Origin: Daedaleopsis sinensis
Lineage: Eukaryota; Basidiomycota; Agaricomycetes; Polyporales; Polyporaceae
NCBI GenBank assembly: GCA_033807695.1
Contig: CM066307.1
Location: 1,488,001-1,552,000 of the forward strand
Length of the DNA: 64,000 nt
Direction of reading: 5' to 3'
In this document: positions 35,748 to 48,403 of the stretch, in pieces
Numbering within the stretch: the stretch's first letter is position 1
Layout of the letters: each line of letters begins with the position of its first letter
Notes under the pieces: model-generated
Database searches by the model: none
Told to the model about the DNA's origin: nothing
Seen by the model: the letters and a program-made list of their open reading frames with translations, nothing else
Position numbers and translations under genes: made by a program

Positions 35748-38700
35748 CTGACGACTGGTGGTCTGGGTTTGGCGGTCGCAGCGGCACAGTATGCCGAGGT
35801 GCGAAGGCAGGGGCAAGGACAATTTGCGAGCTGAAGAGAAGAGTCGAGAAGAGACGCGAAGAGCGAAGGTTTGAGAAGACTGAGACAAGCGCGCGATTGC
35901 GAAGGTTCGAGCTCATAGAGATCTAGAGTTAACTTACGGAGTCTCCTGACTAGACTAATCACCATAGACCGACGACCACTCAGGCGAAATAAATACTCTG
36001 CAAGCGGTCGCCTTCTGCGACTTGGCACTGTACATATAACCATCATTTAGATTAACCCACCAACTCCCTGACATTACGCCATCAAACATTTTGCTTCACC
36101 GATTTTCGACGACTCGCGACCATATTTATTTTTTTTCGTTTGCCATTCAAGTGTGTACTTACTGTGCTTGTGTTTGAGCATCGGCTTCGAAGAATATCTC
36201 ACTCCTCTGTATGTACGCTGTGGACGGTAGTAAAACAGAAAATGACACAAATGATACCCGGAAAGTTTGAAATCGGAGGAAGCTCCCTGGCAAGAGCTCG
36301 AACTTTCTCGAGGCCTGCTCATCATCCATGTCATCACAAGTTCCGAGTCATAATATCCGAGTGTCATTGACCGTGATTGACGCAAATTTGTCTACAGACC
36401 GCGGTATACGTGGGTGCCAGCACCGGTTCTGCCATGCCGGTAGATCTGTGGACGCATGGCTATCAGCTAGGGCGGCGAGAACGAGGCCGGGAGGCGGAAC
36501 CACCGGTACCTCGAAAAAGACTTTCCTCCTGTTCGGAGACAGCATCTCGGCCCTACATTATTGAGGACGTCGACACAGACTGCTGACGGAAAGCGCAAGA
36601 GAGATTGCCCGTCAACCGCGCCGCACTGAGCGGGATCCGATATACTATACGTGTGCATCTGGGTGGAGAGCAGCATCTCAGAAAGGCACGGATGAGTCGA
36701 ACCGACTCAGATTTGAAGGACGGTCACAACACGGGGGAGATTCTGCGGCCCGACGGGTGCCACATCGACCCCAAACGCGCACTCGCGACATTGGGCGGCC
36801 TTGTCAGGGAAGACAAGAGCGATCACCGCCGTCCACCTCTTCCGGGGTAGACGACGACGACCGACGTCCGTCATCTACGGAAGATGGTGGCCGTGCCCCG
36901 CCGGCCCTGCTGGGCCCGCCATCGCAAGTGGTACTAGTCGGACCAGGAGATCGACTGCTAGTTGCGATATGTCAGAATAAAACATAACGTTTTTCGTCAA
37001 ATCGCTCTGTATACATGTTCAAACGAGGCTAACCGTGCGTCGCCGGCATTTTGATAGTGGTCGTGCCGGCGGGAGACGTCGATGTGGACGCGTCCACTGG
37101 TACGCACTAGTCGCTGTCACGCGTCGATGCATCTAGAGCTGAGACGCGAGAATGTGGCCAGGGAACGCGGTGGGGAGGTTCCCAAACGCCTGTGAGAGTG
37201 CCGTAATGGGTCGGAGACAGTGCCCGAAGCTGACCACAACCTCGGAGGCTGTGGTGGGAGGTGCGCTGGGGGACGAATGTAATTGTTCGTTAGAAGGCGT
37301 TCGAATTGCCCCAAGCCGATCGACCGACGACTGTATCGCAAGGAGTGTGCATAGAAGCGCGAGGTACGGGTGTCACGGAGTTGTGGTAGCCATGCGTGTG
37401 GGTCGGAAGCGTGAAAGCGAGGGAGAGAAGCTGTAGACCTGCGCAGCTAGTGACCGGCCTGTTGGGCAAAGCGCATGGGTAAGTGGAATGTCTTCTTAGA
37501 AGCGCTCATTTAGATGCCTGCGCATCGACATGCACGGCAGCCGCAAGGCCTGAGAGGGACAGGTCAAGCAGGACCCTAGAGAATGACGAGAGTCAGTACA
37601 GCAAATGACCCTAGCAGGTTTGAGAAACGTAACGTCGTCGGAGTACGGGCACTAGAAGACACCAGTCAGACCCTGTAGCACATGTCAGATAGGCGGGGAG
37701 CTAGAGGTCCAAGGAAGTAGGCGTGCGCCCTGTAGCATGTCAGACTCCATATAACGGAAGGCCGTGTGGGTAACAGGTAGCCTCTTCGAGATGAAACGCA
37801 TTGGCGTCTTTTCGCGGATGCGGTAGAACATGTTCATTCCGGAAGGATCGTTGCGCTTTAGTATAGCGTATCATCGAGACGAGGCAGACACCTGACGCGG
37901 CACGTTTCAAGTTGTAGCATTCTGCTAACGTAGTTGCACGAAGATGGAGATTCAATATACATCTGTAGTAACTGAGAGAGGGGAGATCATCGCGATGATT
38001 GGTGCCAGCATTTGCATTGATCACGAGGTCGATTATGGTGAGAAGCAAACTGGCTTACATATGTATGTTGTTGGCCACGGGCAGACAGTGTCAGCGTGGG
38101 TGATTGAATGATATCTCCAGTGTGTCAATGATTAGGAATCGAGATTTGCTCTGAAGACGTGTCTTGCGCGTCGTTGCGGTTGGCCAAGGGTTGACTAGGA
38201 CAGAAGAGCTAGACTGTAGGCGCGGCGGTTCGTATGGCGCTATCGATGAGTTCACAATTGACGATCCATAAAAGGCGAATAATAGGATTTGGAGGTGCCT
38301 TGGGATGCTAGAAAAGGATGATTGAGATAACGAGGCACCGGACGGCGGATCGCAAGCGTCAGCGGCGCGCGGTCAACTGATCCGGCCGTAGAGATGTGTA
38401 CATTGATGGGCATCGGAACCAAACATTGCTCGGATGCAACGTGACATGGTCCGTGCGCGCGCTGCCCACCGGGGACGGCGCAGAGGGCAGACACGGCGGG
38501 CGGGGTGGCTCAGAGGAGCACGCGTCGGGGACAAGGTTAGGCTCAGGCTGGTGGTGGTGGCTGCGCTCCCGAAACGCGTCAAGGCGCAAATGGGCGTCTG
38601 GAAAAAGCGCGGCGGCTTACGTAAGAACACGGATAGCGCCGGTGGGCCCCTCGACGCGACGCGCTCTCGCCGCGGTGTGCCCATCCGCGTCTCTTCCTGT

Positions 38701-38821
38701 CACACGTCCCCGACGCCCCAACCACAGCCCAACGCCGCGTCCATCGTCCGCCACACCCCTCCTGACTCTGCCCACCACGTCGGTGACAACAACTACTCTC
38801 CTGGCGACGCGTTCTGCCGCC
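35748..38821. other. intergenic spacer of about 3 kb
   Basis: Nothing recognisable on either strand: no domain, no joinable exons, no tRNA fold noticed. The last about 450 bp before 38822 are GC-rich and probably hold the promoter and leader of the Whi5-like gene. Confidence 0.45.
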
Positions 38822-40987
38822 ATGGCTACTCCATCGTCCTCTGCGACAACACCCTCCCCAAGACCTCGGTATCTCCAGTCCTCAGGGAGCGCGTCGACAT
38901 CTGCAACCGTGCCAAACGGCATTTCTTCCAACGACGGTGAAGATAGAGAAAGGCTTGCCCAGAAAATCACGGCCGGAGCTCATCTCGGTGAGGTACGTCC
39001 AGGCGCGTTTTCTCCCCGCTCCCGTCCCCTCTCCGGGAATTCCCATCGCCCACATCCACTCTCTGTCCATGCTGTTGCTGCGATGCTTTTGCGCGTACTC
39101 TATTGTGATTATTGGGCTGGAAATACGCGTATCACAAGCGGTTCTGCCCGCTCTCGTGGTCCGATTCCAGAAATGTCGCGGTACCCCAAGCACCGTCTCG
39201 ACGGCAGATTTACACGGAGCTCTCTACCCATTCCAACCTACGTGTTGTCACATTTTATACGCGTCATGCTCGCTTTCTCTTCCGGTTCTCTCCATGTTTA
39301 CCCCAGAGATGTGTGGCTGACATACCCCTGTTGAACCCATCTTACACAGCTTGCCTTGAGTCTTCGAGCCCGTCTATTATACGCGAACTTCAAGGTTCGA
39401 AGCAACACCACCAATCACACGCTCAATGAGTTGGATTCCCAGCCCTCCCCAGCCGGGAAACACACTCCGAATGGCAAGAGGGCCGCAAATTTCTTCAACG
39501 ACCCGGGTAGTCCTACCAACAACCCAAACGGCGGGCAGTCTTCACGTTCGGGCGCGCGCAAAGGCTCTATGGCTCCGCCGCCGCCAGTCACCGCATCTGC
39601 GGCGCAGAGCCTATTCTCATCGCTTCTGGCGCCGCCCCCTGCGAAGCGCGCCCGAACAATTCACAATCCCGATGACCCGCCGGTTCCCGCACCGGAGAAA
39701 GTCACTGACCATCTCCGGTCCCCTGCTCGTCCGACGAAAGCGACGCGTGTTGCTGACACACACGCGAAACCGAAGTCCAAGAAAGCCGCTAAGGACAACT
39801 CGGGCGCTCCGCCATCGGGCAAGGGCAAGGGCAAGGGCAAACAACGAGTAACGGCCGCAGGTAGCTTCGATAACAAAGTTGACGACAGAGAAATCGACAT
39901 GGAAGCGGCGGCCACTCTGACAACTCTTCTCCTAAATCAGCAGCGTCCCTCCGTTTCTGGCACGGCGGGATCCCCTCGTTCTAGTATATCTGCTGGTTCT
40001 GACGCAGGATCCACGCATTCGTTCGCTCATTATGCGCAGAGTGCCACCCGGACGGCGGCGGGAGGCACGCCCGCTTCTTCCTCGTCCCAGCAGACATTGT
40101 TCTCTAGGGCAACACGTTCTACAGCCACTCCACCCCATTCTCCTGCTATGTCTCAGGTCTCTCCCGCCAGGTCACACGCGTCAGCGCGTCGAGGGAGCGT
40201 AAATCACGGAAGCAACCTACGACATGAAGGCGCTGGAACGCCGAAGATGACGCCCCGTGACCGCGTTGGGAGCGTCGGCAACACCGGGAATGTCGAGGAT
40301 TCCGATGCCGCCGATATGCTACTCCTCATGGCTACATCCCCATCCCCAGCACGACCATCTTCGACGCGCGACAAAGATTCGCGCGACGCGGCTGCCTTCC
40401 GGGCATTGCGCGGTGGCGGGTCAGGTTTGAAGGGGCGGGTTCTGTTCCCGACCTTTAGCGGGGAAGAAGGAGGCAATGCGAGGAGCCCTAGAAAGCTCTC
40501 GCGAGAATTGAGTGGCAGTTTCGCGTCGGTATCGAGCACCACGACTGAGCCCGTGTCTCCGCGCATTGTCTCTGCCACTGTCGCACGACGGGAAGCTATG
40601 GCTCCTCAAGGACCCTCGAGGCTTGCTATGAACCACAACGCCCCGTCGGTCGGGGATCATGGACATCTAGACGTACCCATGCTGCCTACTATCACCCCGC
40701 CCACTCCGACCGACCAAGTCCCATCGCATCTACTTCCTGCCGTACATCCGTCCTCTCAACCACATTCCAGTCGACAAAGCACGCAGTCTCATGATGTCGA
40801 GGCTTCTGCAAGTCAAGCTAAACCGTATATGGCGCCACAGACGCCAAACGCGTCGTTTAGCTTCAGTGACTACATGAACGTCTCTCCATCTCCAGCCTTT
40901 GCCGCAGAATCCTCCCGGCATCTCGATCGCCAAGGGATGACACCTCCCCCACATGGTCCTGGACATCCTCCACTTTCCCCGTCCTAA
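38822..40987 (+). CDS. Whi5/Nrm1-like G1/S transcriptional repressor
   Basis: Two exons: 38822-38992 and 39350-40987; 602 aa. The 357-nt intron is long for this window. The start has a strong context (GCCGCCATGG). Exon joining builds LALSLRARLLYANFKVRS (residues 58-75), which fits the short GTB/Whi5 motif (L-x-x-R-L-x-x-A-x-x-K-V) that binds SBF/MBF. A second short block, AADMLLLMATSPSPARP (near residues 377-393), is also seen in fungal Whi5/Nrm1-like proteins as I know them. The remainder is disordered and rich in SP/TP sites, as expected of a CDK substrate. Family members repress G1/S genes until phosphorylated. The motif match is short, so the call is likely but not certain. Confidence 0.7.
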
Positions 40988-42656
40988 GACGATAGCCGCA
41001 TCGCTCCTCCGGGTTACATACCGGCCCTGATTCCCGTCGTTTCCCCATCTCAATTGTATCACTTTGCTCAATCCTATGGCGCCATCGCAGAACTGAAGAC
41101 GGATGAAACCATTGTGTATTCAAGCCCGCTTACATCATGTAGCCTTCCTCAATCGATGAGAAAGACGTTGATATGCCTCTCTCGCGAACGAACACCCTTC
41201 TCGCTCTCAACTCCTGCTTTCGATCCCGTGCACTCCAGTACATGTCGGATGCCTCATGTCCCTATACACGACGCGTCATGACTGCTCTGCTATCGTCTCG
41301 ACCTGTGCATGGGGGATATCTGTGGCGGACTATGTCCACCATTTATCGCGTTGTGGTTATTTATCTGGACTGCCGCTACGGAGCCAACACCCCGGGGTTT
41401 CCGGGGCATGCGCGGTCCTACCTGTTCCTCTCGACGAATTACGAAATCACGGGACTCCAGGGTTTATATCTCGTCGCTTCCCATGTCCACTTGTCTACCT
41501 GTTCGCACCGCTGTGTCGAAGTTCTCGTTGTGTTCGTTTCATTTTACGTTTCCTCACAGTACACCTCTCTCATTATCTCTTCCATCTGATTTATCTCACC
41601 CCTTGTTTTGCTATCAATAGCTGTCCGTTATCCTTTGTATATATGCTGCTTATACGCTCGTATACTCGTTGCCTTCTTCCTTGTGATATTGTGTTGAGGT
41701 GTGCTCACCTCTTCTCGAAATCACCTACTCCCCCACATCGCTCTCTACCGCACTTGCGGTTACATTCGTTCGGGTATAATGCTTTGTGTGCATGCCCTTC
41801 TGCCTGGTTGCGACCCTGGGGGTTTCCTTCGATGTTAACGTCCGTACAAGCATCCGTCTCGAAGTTATGGGGCTGCGTATCTCTATCTCTCTCTATCTCT
41901 GCCTCTGTTAGCACACTGTACGTCCCATGTACTATACATCTACCTCAATTTCTGTTGTCTCTCTATAGATGCGCTGAAAGATCCGTGCATGCTCAATGTC
42001 CAATGTCCATCGATGCCGTGCTCTGGATTCGAGCTAATTCGACGCGTTCAGTAAACGTCCGAATTCGGAATCGGGCCGTGCCCGACGTTCAGTTTGAGCG
42101 TCTCGACTCGCGCTCAATGTCATTGTCATGAGTTCGACTACTACCGTGACCAGTTCAGCTTGAGCGTCCTTACCGCTGTCTTTCAACTGCTTCTTCGCGT
42201 ACTCCTCTTCTCGGTCTTGGACGGCGTTGGCGTGAATCTTCTTCGTAACGTTGACTTGCGGGCCGGACTTCGCTGCGACAAGCTGCTCTAGGGGTGCCCG
42301 AGCAACTAGTTACTACAACCCACCGCGAACATCGTCTACTCTCCTCTTTGTGTTTGTCCTTCGCATCGACGGTGGGAAGGAGCGCTTGTACAGCGCATAC
42401 AACACTGAATAAAGAACGCGTTGTGAGAGAATAGAGGACCTGGTTGAAGGTGAGAGTAATGTTCAAATCTTGCCACCCTCAGGTCATCTGAACGGGTTCG
42501 GACTACCAAAGGCTGTTTTCGATCCGACCATATTTACGCAGAAACGAGCGGGCACAGAGAGAGGGACGACAGAGACGGAGGTATGTGAGTGCCGTCTGCG
42601 CGCATGCCCACCCATATTCAAAGAAGACTCCAGGGTCCGCCTCGACTTTCCCAACG
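40988..42656. other. intergenic, pyrimidine-rich, with an orphan coding-like exon
   Basis: The first about 1.1 kb is C/T-rich (CTCTCTATCT runs near 41880-41900) and probably contains the 3' UTR of the Whi5-like gene. A long plus-strand open frame here is only the result of that composition. A coding-like piece on the minus strand at 42174-42287 is listed separately. A possible 5' leader intron of the next gene is 42581-42630 (donor GTATGT, acceptor TCCAG). Confidence 0.45.
42174..42345 (-). CDS. orphan coding-like exons, possible small gene or gene remnant
   Basis: On the minus strand 42287-42174 reads as a clean 38-codon piece (KQLVAAKSGPQVNVTKKIHA, then EEEYAKKQLKDSG), bounded by an acceptor CCCTAG and a donor GTAAGG. 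Upstream, codons for LLPTVDAKDKHKEE end at a GTAGAC donor in the matching phase. Codon use is coding-like, but I could not find a start codon or a convincing last exon. It may be a small unannotated gene or a decayed fragment. The product is not recognised. Confidence 0.3.
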
Positions 42657-45091
42657 ATGTCGATCTCTTCCGGCAGCTATACAAGCCCTCAGCACCAGGC
42701 TCAGCAATATGACATGAGTGCGTACCTGCGGCAGCCCTCCTCGTCCCCGGTGATGCAGCGCGCCGCGATCCATCCGCACAATCCGACCCCATTCAAGGCC
42801 CCCGCGCACAAGCATGCGCACCACCTCCACTCGATTCCCCCGCGTGAGAAGTCGACGCGCACGCTCATCATCGATCATCTGCTCTGGGTCCATGCTCGCA
42901 CACGCTTCGCCCAGGCTCGGGCGGAGCTCGGGATGACTGACCGGTCAGGAGGGCCGTCGTCGTCGAACTTTGCGCACCGCGAGCGTCCGGAGAACTTCGA
43001 GGAGGCCGAGGAGGTGTATAGCGACGGGGAGGATGTTCGCGTCCTTGGGGCGCGTGAGGGTGGTCCGGAGCACACCCATGGCGACGATGAAGACGACAGG
43101 CTGGAGAGACAGGATCTGCCCCTTGCGCGCAATTTGCGCCAACGCGCGGAGAGCGTGGAGAAGGTCGCGACCGCCATGCTCGACCAGCCCCCACAGGAGA
43201 AGCCCTTGCATCCGGATGATCTCTTGGATCCCCCTACGTCCCCGTCACTTCAGCCCCAGACTGCAAGGCAGCACCAACACACACTCCCCAACGGTGTTAG
43301 GCTCCGCCTCGCGCTCGCCACCGTCATCAACGATTTCTTCTCCCGCCGTGCCCCAGACCCGCCTCAGAGACCACCCATCGTGCACACCGACCCTAACGTT
43401 CCTATCGCCTCGGTGCTCCCTTCATCACTTGTCCCTCTGGCTGGTCTTTGCAACGCTTCCTTCATCCCTGGGGTTGCACGTATATCACGGAAACCGATTC
43501 CGAGCGAGTACATCCGATCCCTGTATGCCATTGGCTCGGATCCCGACACCTCGAACTCGCCGCCCGGCCTACGATGTCCACGTCACTTGCACATGAGCTG
43601 CGAGATCTGTGTCGAGGCGAAGACACAATTCAATGCCCGCCCTGGACAAACCCGTGGACGGCCTCCTTCTGGCCGCGCGGGATCCACAGGGAGCAGCCCG
43701 GGCGATGGGTCGTCTAACAACAACGGCGTCGTGCTGGCTACGGGCGTAACGGGCTGGCAAGACGGAAGCGGAATCGGATCCGGACTCGCTCGTCCAGGAT
43801 CCACTGGGACAGTTCTCCGTCGCCCGTCGATGCCCAACGGCGCTCCTGGCCCCGGGAGCATGACCCCCATGATGTTCAACACGAAGCTGGCGGAACTCAT
43901 TCCGCGGTTCATGCGCCTCAGCGCGCTTGTCGCAATGGAGCTCGGCAGGGAGGCCACGGAAGACCGCGCATCCGTCGACGGTGGGGATAGGCGAGACGAG
44001 GACGGCGCCCCGCCGACGCCGCGACCGCCCCTATCGCCGCAGACGTCCCCGAGAGTGCCGGCACATCGGAACGCGTCCGACTTCTCGTTCAACGCGCTGC
44101 GGCCCTCGCGCGAGTGGTACTACCTGTTCGCGGGGCTGCTCACGCGGGCCGTCCTCGAAGGATACCTCACGGCGAACTGGCGGGGCGTCGAGCCGCTCGA
44201 GGTGCTGCTCGGCATCGGACTCGCGATTTCGCCCACGTCGCTGCGCGCGAACCCGGCGCGGCCTCCGGATAGCTCGGCGTCGAGCTCGTCAGGCACACCC
44301 GGGCGGGCGAGTGGGGGCGACGATCCTGAGTTCAGCGAGTTCAATCCCGACGATCTCCCGGACTTGGAGGAAGCCGCGAAGGTTCTGTTTCCGTCCCTGA
44401 GGGAGCCCTTGGGTGGTGGGAACTCCCCCGTGTACTACCAGCGGGAGGGGGCGGAGCTTGAGTATGAAATCGAGATGACGGAGCGGCTCGCAAGGGTAAG
44501 TCGCACCGTGTTCTCTTGTGAATGCAATGCTCACACACAGCAATATCTGCCGCAGTTCTATGCCGTGCCCCAGTCGACCCCAGACGTCGCAACACACATG
44601 GAAGACCTTGCATGGCAGTTCCCCGCGGAAGCAGTCGAGCGCGCCGCTGTACGGTTCTGCGAGGCAATTGCTCGGTGGCGAGGAAAGCCTGAGCTAGAAA
44701 CAGTACGTGTTTCCCACTATTCGCCCTCCGCGGCTGGTTATATAACCATATCCTTACACTGTAGTACAAGAAGGCCTCCTGGATCGGTTCGAAGGACCAG
44801 CAGCCGTCTACGTCTGCGAACGGCGCAGCCCCAAGTTCGGGTCCGGCAGCGATGTCCATCGAGTCTCTCGTCCACTCCAACCCCACTAGCCCCTCGACTG
44901 CCACCTCGAATCCTATCCCGACGCCGGTCTCTACACGTCCGCCGGAACCGCGCCGGCCGCGCCGCCCCCCGATAGAGCAGTACTTCACGGTGCCTCCGAG
45001 CTTCTCGTTGCATGCAAGGAAGAGACGCAGGGACGACTTCGATAGAGGGGACGAGACCAGGAGAGCCCCGCTACCGCCTGCCTTCGGTTGA
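42657..45091 (+). CDS. conserved-looking protein of unknown function, 775 aa
   Basis: Three exons: 42657-44495, 44541-44702, 44765-45091; 775 aa. I do not recognise the family. Ordered blocks are an N-terminal helix (TRTLIIDHLLWVHARTRFAQ, about 65-90), a stretch with IRSLYAIGS followed by a possible zinc knuckle CPRHLHMSCEIC (about 310-322), and two helical blocks near 415-435 and 485-525 (WYYLFAGLLTRAVLEGYLTA). An acidic segment, a further helical piece spanning exon 2, and a basic C-terminal tail (HARKRRRDDF) complete it. Linkers are Ser/Gly/Pro-rich. The basic tail suggests a nuclear protein. The ATG was chosen because the frame upstream has a strong donor/acceptor pair that would make it leader sequence. 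Confidence 0.8.
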
Positions 45092-45807
45092 GGGTTGAGA
45101 ACGTTGAGATCTTGAGAACGGCAGACAGCGTCTATATGACTGTTGTGCACTAAATATCCTTATTGGATGGTGAGTCATGTCGCTGCACCTCTACAGTGAA
45201 TGTCGTAACGAATGTGCCTTGACAGTGTATCATATATGTACCTCACTCGCTGAGTCGCTTTGAGTCGCTCTCGTTCGTTTGCTGCCCCGCGCTTTTGGAC
45301 AGTCTGCCGACTGCCATTACGACGGCTGTCGTGTATTACTCTAATCTAGTATCTCTAAAGACCAACACTGTACACGAAGGAACGTGTGTGTACGACATTA
45401 CACAAGGTGGGTTTGGTGGCCACAGACAGAACGGATAATTCGGAAAGGAGCGACACGTACAGCTTCAAGCTCACGCTCCGATACTGCGATACCAGTGTAA
45501 GAGTCCTGGCCGAGTTCCGAGCCCCGGTTCGTACCTCCTGCCAGTGTGACTCCTCCCCAGCCTTGATGTAACGTCATCCAAGAAACCTTCGAAATTCGAA
45601 GCGGTCAGCGTTACAGCCCACAAATACAACTGACCGGCGATGTACACCCCACCCCCTTCCTTTCCGCGTTCTAGCTCACCGCTCTGCAGGCTTGCACTTC
45701 CTCGTGCTCTCGGGCGGTGCGCCCATCGGTGATGAGGCGAGCGCTGCGAAAGTGCAAGACTAGATAAGTACCCGCGATCCGACTCCCAAAACCTCACTGA
45801 TAACCTC
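45092..45807. other. intergenic spacer
   Basis: 3' side of the 775-aa gene and promoter of the first proline iminopeptidase gene. No gene seen. Confidence 0.5.
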
Positions 45808-46867
45808 ATGCTATCCCTCGACCTCCCGCGCATTTTGACATCAATGGAAGGCGAAGCCGCATTCAGTGTCCCTCGCTTGGGCCTCACTGATTGCAAAACC
45901 TGGTACAAAGTGTTTGGAGACCTCAAGTCTCCCTCTCGTCGCCCTCTCGTCGTCCTTCACGGCGGTCCTGGAGTAGTTCATAATTACCTTCTGTCTCTCG
46001 CCGACCTCGCCGCTACCCACTCCATTCCCGTTGTGTTATACGACCAAATCGGGAACGGGAGGTCCACCCATATCCCCGAGAAGAACGGCGACACGTCGTT
46101 CTGGACGGAAGAGCTGTTCATTGAGCAGCTGAGGAGCCTCCTGATCCACCTCGAGATTCAAGACAATTTCGACCTGCTTGGGCATTCGTGGGGCGGGATG
46201 CTAGGAGCGCGATTCGCAACGACTCACCCCGTTGGCCTCAAGAACTTGATCATTGCCAACTCCCCTGCAAGCATGGGGCTGTGGGTCGAGGCAGCCAACC
46301 GTCTTCGCTCCGAGCTTCCTGTAGACGTGCAGGTGAGCTCGGAGAATGCAACCTGTGCACCAGTATCTGACGAACATCAGGCGGTTTTGGACAAACACGA
46401 AGCAGAAGGAACGACTGACTCGAAAGAGTATCATGACGCAGTGGGAGTATTCTATGCTCGTCACGTCTGTCGCCTCGATCCCATGCCCGCGGACGTCATG
46501 GAGGCTTTCGCGGCAATCGAGAAGGACCCGACCGTATACATGACCATGTGAGCTCCCTTCTCCGACTGCTATGGATATGGACCAGGTTCTGACTACATGT
46601 CATGGCAGGAATGGTCCATCCGAGTTTCATATCACAGGCTCTCTGAAGAACTGGTCCATTCTCAACGACATCCACAAGATCGAGGTGCCGACTCTTCTCC
46701 TCAATGGCCGGTACGACGAAGCGCAGGACAGCGTCGTCGCTCCGTACTTTGCCGCGCTCCCGAAGGTCAAGTGGTTTACCTTCGCAGAAAGTAGCCACAT
46801 GCCACAATACGAGGAGAGGGAGAAGTACATGCAACGTGTTGGCGATTTCCTCGTTCACACGCAATGA
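45808..46867 (+). CDS. proline iminopeptidase-like alpha/beta hydrolase, copy 1 (no signal peptide)
   Basis: Three exons: 45808-46332, 46381-46547, 46609-46867; 316 aa. It removes N-terminal proline from peptides (peptidase family S33, family knowledge). Oxyanion motif HGGPG at residues 51-55, nucleophile elbow GHSWGG, catalytic Asp in NGRYDEAQD and His in SSHMPQ are all present. No signal peptide, so likely cytosolic. A second in-frame Met at residue 13 is an alternative start. It is clearly related to the gene at 53965-54966, which has a signal peptide. Confidence 0.93.
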
Positions 46868-47278
46868 TAGCTCAGGACTAGGACCAATGCAATAGTCACA
46901 ATATTTTGTCGCTAGATAATTGCGGGAATGTCGCAATGATGAGGACGTGTCTCGGCCATGAACATCGGTCTCATAAGCGAGATGGGTGGTACCCTGAAGC
47001 GTAAAGCAGGACACCGATCAATTGTAGGCTGTAGCATTCTAAACCCGCCGAGGAATGCGCTCATCATCGATGATCATGCATCATGGGCGCTGCCATGCGC
47101 GACTTCGTCGTTCCTCCACTACGACATCGTGTTTTCGGGAACGAAGAGCATGCGGATGGACGCCGACGCTGAGAATGTTTATGTTCCTTGCTGGTTGACT
47201 CGGCATTGGCGCAGACGTAGTGCAGGTGTATACATACACGTTACAAGCGTAGTATATACTCTACAAGCAACCTGGCAT
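46868..47278. other. spacer between convergent genes
   Basis: 3' ends of the iminopeptidase gene (plus) and the GNAT gene (minus). No gene seen. Confidence 0.5.
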
Positions 47279-48298
47279 TCATGCTTCTGTGTGCTTGATT
47301 AGTGCACACATCTCGAAAGTCTTGTCCGGATCGACTGAATGCATTTGCCCAGAGCCGGCGAGAGTGTATCCGAGCTTCTCGTAGATATGGACCTAGATAC
47401 GATGTCAGTGTCTGGGTCTCGCCATGTTCAGCGCGTTTCCTACCCCTCCTCTGCCAGTCTCGAGGCAAGAGGACACTCGAGCAGCTCGGGCCTACGTTGC
47501 AAGGATGAGCAATTAGGCTGCAAGGACAGGAGATAGTTGTCACTAACCTTTGCTTCGGCGAACTCGAGAAGGGCTCTTCCAACGCCTTTGCGCTGAAATT
47601 CTGGCAAGACACCAATCAGCTGGAGATGGTAGCCGCCAAGCTTCACTCCAGGTCCGAGTGAGTTCTCGACCATGTCGTCGTATTCTGTAAGGAGCTACGA
47701 CGGATCAGTCTCGCTGGTAGCATCGCCAGAGATAGGGAAACGAACCCCGGACCAATACCCGCTCAACTTGGGACCGATGTCGGCCATCAGTTGATTCCAT
47801 CCCGCCTCTCGCTGGGCCTCGCTGTGAGTTGCATCAGCTCAGGACAGTTCGGTACTCAAGAAAGGACTGACGTCTCTAGAAACTTCTGGCCGGGTGGGAA
47901 CCTGAGCCAAAGGTCAGTCTCCGCGCGACGCACGGTCGATCCAAGTCGACCTACCAGATAGATACACCAACGACTCCTTTCCCCTCCCACTCAGCGATAT
48001 GCACTTCCCCTTCATTCTTCGCAAGTGCTGCGTTGAGGTGTGCCCTATGCACGGGCTCTTGGAACCGTCTTTCTCCTCCGAGGGCGAACCCGAAGAAACC
48101 TGGAGACCGCGTTGAAATGATGAGAGAGAATGCCGGGACATGATGTCTACATACGATAGTTGAATGATTCCGCGAGTACCTTGGTAAATTGTTCGAGTTC
48201 TGATTCTGTACAAAGACACCCATTCGTCGAAGAAGCTGATGAGAGAGCGGCGCCCACTCACCCGGAGGATTGACGGCTTGTCGAACTTGGACGGGCAT
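47279..48298 (-). CDS. GNAT-family N-acetyltransferase, copy 1
   Basis: Eight exons: 48298-48262, 48205-48155, 48099-47955, 47901-47872, 47821-47746, 47694-47548, 47491-47444, 47392-47279; 648 nt, 215 aa. The acetyl-CoA pyrophosphate loop is visible in GVLPEFQRKGVGRALLEFAE (pattern Q/R-x-x-G-x-G/A), followed by the terminal strand IYEKLGYTLAGSG. The substrate is unknown. It is homologous along its whole length to the plus-strand gene at 62171-63258. Exons 1, 3, 4, 5 and 6 have exactly the same lengths in both (37, 145, 30, 76, 147 nt). A TATATAAAA sits about 60 nt upstream. Confidence 0.93.
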
Positions 48299-48354
48299 CT
48301 CTGTGGACGTGGACCTGTCTGTGATCAGTCGTCTGCAAGGTCTTTGGACTATAG

Positions 48355-48363
48355 TTTTATATA
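48355..48363 (-). promoter_or_regulatory. TATA box of the GNAT copy-1 gene
   Basis: TATATAAAA on the minus strand, about 60 nt before the ATG at 48298 and about 40 nt after the stop of the small gene model at 48404. Confidence 0.65.
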
Positions 48364-48403
48364 GCCCCACACAGCCCCATCGAGCCTGCGCTGGCGCGGA
48401 TAC

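Noticed and set aside
41256..42131. Plus-strand open frame of about 290 codons after the Whi5-like gene
   Set aside because: Ser/Leu/Cys/Phe-rich from C/T-rich DNA, with no domain and no ATG context; probably 3' UTR and spacer.
42094..42291. Plus-strand open frame of 65 codons opposite the orphan exon
   Set aside because: The minus strand has better codon use and splice sites; this frame looks like its shadow.
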